Positions 62,927 to 64,000 of a stretch of 64,000 nt of DNA are shown piece after piece; position 1 is the first letter of the stretch; each line of letters begins with the position of its first letter. The DNA is from Brevibacillus fulvus. GTDB lineage: Bacteria > Bacillota > Bacilli > Brevibacillales > Brevibacillaceae. A program made the translations under genes and the position numbers. Below the pieces are notes generated by a model, which had not been told where the DNA came from, did not search any database, and worked only from the letters and a program-made list of their open reading frames with translations. Location: positions 124,001-188,000 of the forward strand of contig NZ_JAFBEB010000003.1 of the NCBI RefSeq assembly GCF_016908525.1, read 5' to 3'.

Positions 62927-64000
62927 AGTATGTGTAACCGGTACGAGTATGCTCACCTCTCTGGGAATCGGCAACGACGAAGTCTGGGAGGGAGTGCTCC
63001 GGCAACAGAACGCAATATCAGAGCGAACGTATCATATCGATCACCGCGAGCACATTTGTTACCCTGTCCATCCGATCCAACTGCCTGACCTGCGCGATTG
63101 GCTTCCTTCTCCGACGTATAGCTGGATCGAAGAAGCGGGTCTTCATCAGGACGCCGATTTTGTCCTGCTTTTGGTTGCTGCGATGCTGGCGTTGCGCGAC
63201 GCCAATCTCCAGGTAGATGACTTTTCCCATGTCTCGCTTGTGCTGGGCCATGAAAATTTAGGGGTCGTCAGTCTGCTCGACAAGCTGCTCACTGCAGATG
63301 GAGGAAAGGAGGAAGCTTTTACCCTGCGTTCTTTTGCGAAGTATCAGGAAAATTTTTTCAACATTCAATCCTTTCCGCATCTGTTTTATTTGGCCAAGGC
63401 GCTTGGGCTGAAAGGAATGACGCTTACGATCAACAATGCCTGTGCCACGGGGCTCTACGGTTTGGAAGTAGGCAGCCGATTGATTCAATCCGGCCAAACC
63501 GATGTGGTGATCGTCGTCTGCTCGGATTACAGCCATGTAACCGAATACTTGTGGCTAGCACAGAAAGGATTGATCTCGCCGACCGGAGAGCTTCGTCCAT
63601 TTGATAAAAATCGGAATGGTTCCATTTTAGGAGACGGTGCAGGCGCATTTGTGCTGGAATCGGCCGAACATGCGCGGAAAAGGAAGGCGAAGGTTGTCTG
63701 CAGCTATGCCGGCGGTTACTTCAAGCAGGAATCGTGGAAGATGACTTTGCCAGATGTCACCAACCATGCCTACTCCGAGGTGATAGCCGGGGTAATTGCC
63801 AAAAATGGAGCAATGCCTGTCGATCTGCTTGTTCCGCATGGGGCCGGCAGTCAGCTTTGGGATCTGTACGAGGCGGTCGAAATTCGCCAGGCGTTTTCTG
63901 CATTGGGCCGCGAAATCCCTCCGGTAACCGCGTTCAAAGGCTACATCGGCCATACTTTGGGGGCGAGCGGTTTGGTGGAGTCTGTTCTGCTTGTGGAGAG
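62913..64000 (+). CDS. Beta-ketoacyl synthase, partial at window end
   Basis: About 362 residues visible, no stop in the window. Cys in NNACATGLYG, His in PHGAGSQLWD (a variation of HGTGT) and His in KGYIGHTLGASG make it catalytic. The N-terminal part HIDHREHICYPVHPIQL is unusual. GAGGGAGG precedes ATG 62913. The cluster clearly continues to the right. Confidence 0.88.
   Translation, partial: MSAAKVCVTGTSMLTSLGIGNDEVWEGVLRQQNAISERTYHIDHREHICYPVHPIQLPDLRDWLPSPTYSWIEEAGLHQDADFVLLLVAAMLALRDANLQVDDFSHVSLVLGHENLGVVSLLDKLLTADGGKEEAFTLRSFAKYQENFFNIQSFPHLFYLAKALGLKGMTLTINNACATGLYGLEVGSRLIQSGQTDVVIVVCSDYSHVTEYLWLAQKGLISPTGELRPFDKNRNGSILGDGAGAFVLESAEHARKRKAKVVCSYAGGYFKQESWKMTLPDVTNHAYSEVIAGVIAKNGAMPVDLLVPHGAGSQLWDLYEAVEIRQAFSALGREIPPVTAFKGYIGHTLGASGLVESVLLVE

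Noticed and set aside
10818-64000. A butirosin or other 2-deoxystreptamine aminoglycoside cluster
   Set aside because: BtrH-, BtrJ- and BtrK-like genes are present, but no 2-deoxy-scyllo-inosose synthase, no BtrN-like radical SAM and no typical neamine glycosyltransferase set were seen.
59069-64000. An enediyne cluster, because of the UnbU-like protein
   Set aside because: No PksE iterative synthase, UnbL or UnbV homologue is visible; the KS proteins are discrete FabF types.
1-64000. CRISPR arrays, tRNA or rRNA genes, insertion sequences
   Set aside because: No regularly spaced repeats, cloverleaf-like segments, rRNA-like stretches or transposase frames were found by reading both strands.

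Overview
The window comes from a low-to-mid GC Bacillota, most likely a bacillus-like genus. The evidence is strong purine-rich ribosome binding sites, frequent GTG and TTG starts, a CcpA-type cre box, a lipoprotein signal, and a Bacillus-style hexuronate operon with an SDR-type fructuronate reductase. The genus cannot be fixed from sequence alone. There are no rRNA or tRNA genes, CRISPR arrays or transposases that I can see.

Region 1 (1-7853) is a glucuronate/hexuronate catabolic locus. It holds a FadR-type GntR regulator, a DctP-DctQ-DctM TRAP transporter, an SDR dehydrogenase, glucuronate isomerase (uxaC), mannonate dehydratase (uxuA) and an SDR fructuronate reductase. A cre-like site lies between the regulator and the transporter. 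Region 2 (7850-10692) is unrelated housekeeping or accessory material: a GNAT acetyltransferase, a membrane-anchored Mrr-like nuclease and a secreted phytase-esterase-like protein.

Region 3 (about 10818 to beyond 64000) is a very large biosynthetic cluster that runs off the right edge. It has no modular PKS or NRPS megasynthase; everything is made of discrete proteins. It contains four acyl carrier proteins and their AcpS. Three tandem ketosynthase-III-like pairs each have one member with the catalytic Cys and a partner where that Cys is Ile, Leu or Val. A chorismate-lyase-like enzyme and two ANL ligases could supply an aryl or acyl starter. An ATP-grasp ligase plus fold-III PLP decarboxylase resemble BtrJ/BtrK of butirosin biosynthesis, and three papain-like proteins resemble BtrH acyltransferases. 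A free NRPS adenylation protein is also present. Five PhyH-type dioxygenases and two VOC proteins are joined by sugar-type genes (IolE-like isomerase, kinase-like, HAD, nucleotidyltransferase, three glycosyltransferases, MocA-like dehydrogenase, class III aminotransferase). Two peptidases, two methyltransferases, two SRPBCC-PDZ fusions, a MATE exporter and three regulators complete it.

The right end (56188-64000) looks like a type II polyene or aryl-polyene-like assembly unit. It has a hotdog dehydratase pair (one without the catalytic His), a FabF-like KS, a half-length KS, another full KS cut by the window edge, and an RnfD/UnbU-like membrane protein next to an anchored TPR protein.

My working model is inference. 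Discrete KS pairs and ACPs would make several unusual acyl or aminoacyl chains, which BtrH-like transferases move onto an amine- or sugar-containing core. Dioxygenases, glycosyltransferases and methyltransferases would tailor it, peptidases might remove protecting groups, and a MATE pump could export it. A recurring theme is pairing of an intact enzyme with a degenerate paralogue, seen in the KSIII, alpha/beta-hydrolase, hotdog and KS families.
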